Part shown: piece after piece, positions 15,567 through 18,940 of the stretch | Layout: every line of letters starts with the position of its first letter | How positions within the stretch are numbered: position 1 is the stretch's first letter | Assembly (NCBI GenBank): GCA_045546535.1 | Contig: JAZQDA010000150.1 | Coordinates: 1-18,940, forward strand | DNA: 18,940 nucleotides | Source: RGIG1828 sp045546535 | Lineage (GTDB): Bacteria; Bacillota; Clostridia; UMGS1810 | Direction of reading: 5' to 3' | The notes under the pieces: model-generated | The model's input: only the letters and a program-made list of their open reading frames with translations | Told to the model about the DNA's origin: nothing | Database searches by the model: none | Translations under genes and position numbers: made by a program

Positions 15567-16153
15567 TGAGTTATTTAAAAGAATTTTTATCTTTAGCAGT
15601 CCTTGGTGTTCTTATTGAAAACTTTGTTTTAGTTAAGTTCTAGGGAATATGTCCTTTTCTTGGTGTTTCCAAGAAAACCGACACTGCTCTCGGAATGGGT
15701 GTTGCTGTAACTTTTGTTATGGTTCTTGCATCGCTTCTCACATGGCTTGTAGAACACTACATTCTCGTACCGCTAAATGTTGAATATCTGCAGACCATAA
15801 GTTTCATTCTTCTCATAGCAGCGCTGGTTCAGTTTGTTGAAATGGTTGTCGCAAAACTTGTTCCGTCTCTTTACAGTGCACTCGGTATTTATTTACCCCT
15901 TATCACAACAAACTGTGCAGTTTTGGGTGTTACACTTATAAATGTACAGAGAGATTACACACTTTTTCAAACTTTAAGTTACTCATTCTGGTGCGCTATG
16001 GGTTTTACACTTGCCATTGTACTTTTTGCAGGTGTGAGAGAAAGACTTGAAACTGCATCTGTCCCCAAATATCTCAAAGGATTTCCTATTGCACTTGTAA
16101 CTGCAGGTTTAATAGCAATTGCCTTTTTGGGATTTCAGGGATTATCATTTTAA
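15566..16153 (+). pseudogene. rnfA: Rnf complex subunit A, reading frame interrupted by an in-frame TAG at codon 26
   Basis: Membrane subunit of the RnfA/NqrE family. The frame from ATG 15566 to TAA 16153 spans 195 positions, the normal length, with about six membrane segments. Codon 26 (15641-15643) is TAG. It follows VLIENFVLVKF and precedes GICPFLGVSKKTDTALGMG, a strongly conserved block in which E. coli RnfA has Leu at this site. The cysteine of GICPF is an intramembrane Fe-S ligand, so truncation at residue 25, or restart at Met44 (15695), would remove an essential part. Everything after the TAG is intact and in frame (PLITTNCAVLGV, GVRERLE). Causes: a TTG-to-TAG change in the strain, a base error, or amber read-through. 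The undamaged remainder argues for a recent event or an error. GGGGG ten bases upstream supports the start. Confidence 0.9.
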
Positions 16154-16168
16154 AAGGAGGAACGCACT

Positions 16169-16963
16169 ATGTTTGAACAAATTTTATATCCCGCAATTAT
16201 AATCGGGGCAATCGGTCTGTTCTTTGGCTGCGTTCTTGCTTTCTCTTCAATTGTTTTCAAAGTTGAAAAAGACGAAAGAATAGATATTATATCTGAAATA
16301 TTACCTGGTGCAAACTGCGGTGGTTGCGGATTTGCAGGGTGCTCCGCTTTTGCAAAAGCCTTGGTTGAAGATGGCGTACCAATAAACGCATGTAACCTCA
16401 TGACAAGCGAAAAAGCAGCACAGATTGGTGAAATTCTCGGTGTTGAGGTCTGTGAACTCGAAAGAAAAGTTGCTTTTGTCCGTTGCAACGGTGATTGCAC
16501 AAAATGTAGCGACAAATGTGAAATATTTGGTATTGACGACTGTGTAACTGCAGCGGCTCTTGGAACAGGTCCGAAAAACTGCGAATATGGTTGTATGGGA
16601 CTTGGTAGTTGTGTAAAAGTTTGCGATACAAACGGAATTTCTATAGTTAATGGCATAGCCGTAATTGATGATTCGCTTTGTATCGGATGTGGAAATTGCA
16701 TCAAAGTTTGTCCTAAAAATATAATTCAGTTTGTACCCAAGAAAAGAACTGCAGTTGTTAAATGCGTTTCCAAAGACAAAGGTGTAGTCGTTAAAAATTA
16801 CTGCGAAGCAGGTTGTATCGGTTGCAAGATATGCGAAAAGAAATGTCCTAAAGAGGCAATCTTAGTCAAAGACAATCTCGCAGTTATTGATTATAACAAA
16901 TGTGTTGGTTGCGGAATATGTGCCAAAGAATGTCCCAAGGGCGTAATTCAGATTATAAAATAA
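16169..16963 (+). CDS. rnfB: Rnf complex subunit B (multi-cluster ferredoxin)
   Basis: Electron-entry subunit that accepts electrons from reduced ferredoxin; 264 residues. Seen: one N-terminal membrane segment (about 8-30), then the [4Fe-4S] domain with Cys50, Cys53, Cys58 and Cys75 (ANCGGCGFAGC), then an internal region with a further cysteine-rich stretch (CNGDCTKCSDKC, 106-117), and ferredoxin-like cluster motifs CIGCGNCIKVCP (171-182), CIGCKICEKKCP (216-227) and CVGCGICAKECP (245-256). The layout with three ferredoxin-type CxxCxxCxxxCP motifs plus the GGCGFAGC domain is typical of clostridial RnfB. It has a strong AAGGAGG site eight bases before the ATG. It is the last gene of the cluster, and its stop codon lies at the edge of a long palindrome. 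Confidence 0.96.
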   Translation: MFEQILYPAIIIGAIGLFFGCVLAFSSIVFKVEKDERIDIISEILPGANCGGCGFAGCSAFAKALVEDGVPINACNLMTSEKAAQIGEILGVEVCELERKVAFVRCNGDCTKCSDKCEIFGIDDCVTAAALGTGPKNCEYGCMGLGSCVKVCDTNGISIVNGIAVIDDSLCIGCGNCIKVCPKNIIQFVPKKRTAVVKCVSKDKGVVVKNYCEAGCIGCKICEKKCPKEAILVKDNLAVIDYNKCVGCGICAKECPKGVIQIIK

Positions 16964-17026
16964 ATTCACACATAAAAAATATCAGTACCTGAAAATCAGG
17001 TACTGATATTTTTTATGTGTGAATTT
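16962..17026. terminator. 30-bp perfect palindrome, bidirectional terminator between rnfB and ogg
   Basis: Bases 16962-16991 are the exact reverse complement of 16997-17026, with the 5-nt loop AAAAT. The core is ATCAGTACCTG/CAGGTACTGAT flanked by A6 and T6, giving a normal intrinsic terminator in both directions. The outer part (AATTCACACAT/ATGTGTGAATT) extends pairing well beyond that need. The left edge includes the last two bases of the rnfB stop, and the right arm encodes the last ten residues of the glycosylase. Confidence 0.9.
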
Positions 17027-17877
17027 TCTCTGGCATAATAAAATAAATACTGCTGTGCAACTCCTGCGTTTGCACCAAAATTATTTTTAGCAAACTCCGT
17101 AATTTGTTTATGTGTAGCACTGTCATCAAGATACAGATTCTTAACAGTTCTGTCTACCCACACATCAATGGGACACGCCTCTTTTTTTCCGCAAGAAAAG
17201 AGAAGAACACAATCTGCAACTTTTGGCCCTACACCTTTAATCTTCATTAATTCTTTTTTTGCTTCTTCATACGGCATATTAATAAGATTATCAAGATTTA
17301 CTTCGCCGGAATTAATTTTATCGACCGCATCAATTACATAATCTGCTCTGTATCCTGCTTTAAGAGGTTCTAAGGTTTCTAAAGTCGCTGTTTTAAGCGA
17401 TTCAAGTGCAGGGAAAGTGTAATACTCCTTATTTTCAAAAACAATTCTCTCTCCATAAAGTTCGGATAACTTAGATATAATTTTCTTTATTCTAGGTATG
17501 GTATTCTGAGTTGAAAGTATAAACGATATCAGACATTCAAAAATTTCCTGATTTAAAATTCTTATCCCCCAACCAAATTCCATTGCTTTACTTACATGGA
17601 TATCATTTGAAAAACCATTTTTAATTTCGGTATAATCGCAATCTAAATCAAGATAAGTTTTCCAGTACGTTTCAAACTCTTTTAAAGTTATGTTTTTAAT
17701 AGTGAAAGTATCATCAGAAGCAGAAATATTGACCACTTTAGAGAATGCAACGCCTGTATAACTATTATCAGTTTCTTTTTCCCATCTGAAACACTGTCCA
17801 CACATAAAGGTATGTTCAGGATTAAAGTCTGTTACTTCGCTTATAATAACGCTGTTATTTTTTTCAATGTATTTCAT
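16996..17877 (-). CDS. ogg: 8-oxoguanine DNA glycosylase / AP lyase family (Ogg1-like, HhH-GPD)
   Basis: Bifunctional base-excision repair enzyme of the OGG family, 293 residues. Seen: the N-terminal OGG domain (about 1-110) with FMCGQCFRW (24-32), the usual start of bacterial Ogg1-like proteins; a helical region (112-200) with FILSTQNTI; the helix-hairpin-helix LMKIKGVGPKVADCVLLFS (210-228) with catalytic Lys219; and ACPIDVWVDR (234-243) with catalytic Asp238. These correspond to Lys249 and Asp268 of human OGG1. It is convergent with rnfB, and its last ten codons lie in the terminator palindrome. The start is ATG 17877 with GGTGA about seven bases upstream. The leader of 116 bases has no clear promoter, so it may be read from the genes to the right. 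Confidence 0.92.
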   Translation of the reverse strand: MKYIEKNNSVIISEVTDFNPEHTFMCGQCFRWEKETDNSYTGVAFSKVVNISASDDTFTIKNITLKEFETYWKTYLDLDCDYTEIKNGFSNDIHVSKAMEFGWGIRILNQEIFECLISFILSTQNTIPRIKKIISKLSELYGERIVFENKEYYTFPALESLKTATLETLEPLKAGYRADYVIDAVDKINSGEVNLDNLINMPYEEAKKELMKIKGVGPKVADCVLLFSCGKKEACPIDVWVDRTVKNLYLDDSATHKQITEFAKNNFGANAGVAQQYLFYYARENSHIKNIST

Positions 17878-17993
17878 AATATTTCACCAAATATAAAATA
17901 ATGTTTTATCTAACAAACTGAAGTTATTAAGGCTGTATAATCTAGGTTCAAATTTTTTAGGCAATATAAAAACGGAAAATTCACTTGATATTT

Positions 17994-18218
17994 TTATTGT
18001 TTCTCAAATCTGTATTTCTGCTCAGCATCGGGATATTTATCACGATCAACCTCTTGTAAAAACATATCAAGAGGTCTTATCCACAAAGATTCTTCTCCAT
18101 ACATCTGTCTGTATACTACGTAAGTTTCACCTGTTTCAGAATGCTTTGCAACATCTTCTACGCGATACAAATTACCCTTAAAATGTTTATAAACAGCACC
18201 TATCTCTAATTTCCTCAT
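17994..18218 (-). CDS. DUF1653 family small protein
   Basis: A 74-residue soluble protein matching DUF1653: EIGAVYKHFKGNLYRVEDVA near the N-terminus, SETGETYVVYRQMYGE in the middle, and LWIRPLDMFLQEV in the C-terminal half. This is a compact beta-barrel-like domain of unknown function found alone or fused to other enzymes. ATG at 18218 was chosen: it lies two bases after the stop of the upstream cysteine hydrolase gene and matches the family start. A GTG six bases upstream would overlap that stop codon and has poor spacing to the GAGG. The tight spacing indicates cotranscription and coupling. No function can be assigned. Confidence 0.86.
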   Translation of the reverse strand: MRKLEIGAVYKHFKGNLYRVEDVAKHSETGETYVVYRQMYGEESLWIRPLDMFLQEVDRDKYPDAEQKYRFEKQ

Positions 18219-18220
18219 AA

Positions 18221-18727
18221 TCACTTAACCTCTATTTGTACTGCTTTCATTGCATCAAGTGCTGTGTTATGACTTTCCACACTGACTCCTGCACAGCATT
18301 TACTGTCTACTGATATTTTTACCTCAGGGAATGTTGCCTTTAATATCATAGCATTTGAGATTACGCAAATATCCGTACATAATCCGCATAACTCAATTTT
18401 CTCAATTTCTTCGTCATAATTGCAAAGTATTTCGGGAAGTTCAACACTTCCGAATGTGATTTTATCTACAATTTCGTTCACATAGGGCTTTAATTCATTA
18501 CAAATCTGCCAACCATCAGTATCTTTAATACAATGCTCTACCGGAAGATTTATGCCTTCTAGTGTCTGCATATAGTCGGCAAAATGTGTATCTCTGGTAA
18601 ATATAACTTTGCCATCGAAGTTTTTAACCTTTTCAACTACATTCGGAACTATCGCCTTAGCAAATTCGCTTCCGAGACTGCCTGTTATAAAATCATTTTG
18701 CATATCTACTACAATTAAGTATTTCAT
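18221..18727 (-). CDS. Nicotinamidase / isochorismatase-like cysteine hydrolase
   Basis: Cytosolic cysteine hydrolase, 168 residues, of the nicotinamidase (PncA)/isochorismatase superfamily. Seen: the YLIVVDMQNDF start with catalytic Asp8, a DKITFGS segment with probable catalytic Lys89, and GLCTDICVISNA with nucleophile Cys121. Metal-site residues fit only in part: Asp46 and His48 (RDTH) and His65 (LPVEHC) are present, but the usual middle His of PncA (DxHxxxxxH) is not. Nicotinamide deamidation would suit the nearby pncB, but that gene is on the other strand 6 kb away, so the substrate stays open. It has a GGAAGG site eight bases before ATG 18727 and a near-consensus promoter upstream. It is first of a DUF1653-containing operon. 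Confidence 0.87.
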   Translation of the reverse strand: MKYLIVVDMQNDFITGSLGSEFAKAIVPNVVEKVKNFDGKVIFTRDTHFADYMQTLEGINLPVEHCIKDTDGWQICNELKPYVNEIVDKITFGSVELPEILCNYDEEIEKIELCGLCTDICVISNAMILKATFPEVKISVDSKCCAGVSVESHNTALDAMKAVQIEVK

Positions 18728-18812
18728 CGTTTTTTCCTTCCTACATTCTGTTTTGGAAAAGATCTTGGCAATTGTGTCATAAAATTACAAAACCAAATTA
18801 ATTATATAATCA

Positions 18813-18889
18813 CTTAACGATTTCATTTAAAATTATAGCACACCACTGAATATAATTCAACCTTTTAAGATTTTAATATGTCTTAACGA
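18813..18889. repeat. 8-bp direct repeat flanking the hydrolase promoter
   Basis: CTTAACGA occurs at 18813-18820, just after the predicted start site, and at 18882-18889, upstream of the -35. The spacing is 69 bp between equivalent bases. It could be a paired operator, but an 8-mer repeat in AT-rich DNA may be chance. Confidence 0.3.
18832..18860 (-). promoter_or_regulatory. Strong sigma-A promoter for the cysteine hydrolase operon
   Basis: Minus-strand TTGAAT (18855-18860), a 17-bp spacer and a perfect TATAAT (18832-18837), preceded by TGC (extended -10). Transcription would start near 18825, leaving a leader of nearly 100 nt before the ATG at 18727. I see no stable hairpin or riboswitch motif in that leader. 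Confidence 0.8.
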
Positions 18890-18940
18890 ATCATAATATA
18901 AATTAAATGACATTATTGGCAAAAATTTTGTATATATTTT

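Noticed and set aside
15641..15643. TAG as pyrrolysine
   Set aside because: The position is a membrane-embedded, normally hydrophobic site, and no pyl genes are in the window; nothing supports it beyond the codon itself.
15695..16153. A shorter independent gene starting at ATG 15695
   Set aside because: It has no ribosome binding site and lacks the first membrane segment and the GICPF block of RnfA; it is the remainder of the interrupted rnfA frame.
12074..16963. Na+-translocating NADH:quinone reductase (Nqr) instead of Rnf
   Set aside because: RnfB with multiple ferredoxin clusters and RnfC are present, and there is no NqrA or NqrF.

Overview
The window looks like chromosomal DNA of an anaerobic, low-G+C Firmicute, most likely a member of the Clostridia. 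The evidence is AT-rich codon use, AGGAGG-type ribosome binding sites, a clostridial-order rnfCDGEAB cluster, an indolepyruvate:ferredoxin oxidoreductase, the DUF421/DUF4363 pair common in spore-forming Clostridia, and YrzB- and RuvX-type small proteins. There are no mobile elements, CRISPR arrays, tRNAs or rRNAs. I found no convincing new multi-gene system. The most notable points are an in-frame amber codon in rnfA, a probable 6S RNA gene, a 30-bp perfect palindrome spanning two stop codons, and a tandem of three M42 peptidases.

Minus-strand block (1-10163, transcribed right to left): a DUF421 membrane protein with a DUF4363 partner; ruvX with a DUF1292 gene behind its own candidate promoter; a structured RNA of about 184 nt that fits 6S RNA, with a terminator; then a tight run of murD, three M42 aminopeptidases, iorA, iorB and a PLP-dependent methionine gamma-lyase-like gene that runs off the left edge. 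Gaps in this run are mostly under 20 bp, with overlaps of 4 and 7 bp, so it is probably one operon.

Plus-strand block (10205-17026): a strong extended -10 promoter, a small conserved protein of unknown function, a hairpin, then pncB (nicotinate phosphoribosyltransferase) followed 20 bp later by rnfC-D-G-E-A-B. The block ends at the palindromic terminator shared with a convergent ogg-type DNA glycosylase gene.

Right-hand minus block (16996-18860): a clear promoter, a nicotinamidase/isochorismatase-family cysteine hydrolase, a DUF1653 protein, then the glycosylase gene.

The metabolic genes suggest peptide and amino-acid fermentation (inference). M42 enzymes trim peptides. IorAB oxidises aryl-pyruvates to aryl-acetyl-CoA and reduces ferredoxin. 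Rnf re-oxidises ferredoxin with NAD+ while exporting Na+ or H+. PncB, and perhaps the cysteine hydrolase, feed NAD salvage. As written, rnfA has a TAG at codon 26, so the Rnf complex is intact only if that base is an error or the codon is read through. Among 21 genes whose ends are visible, stops are 14 TAA and 7 TGA, with no TAG.
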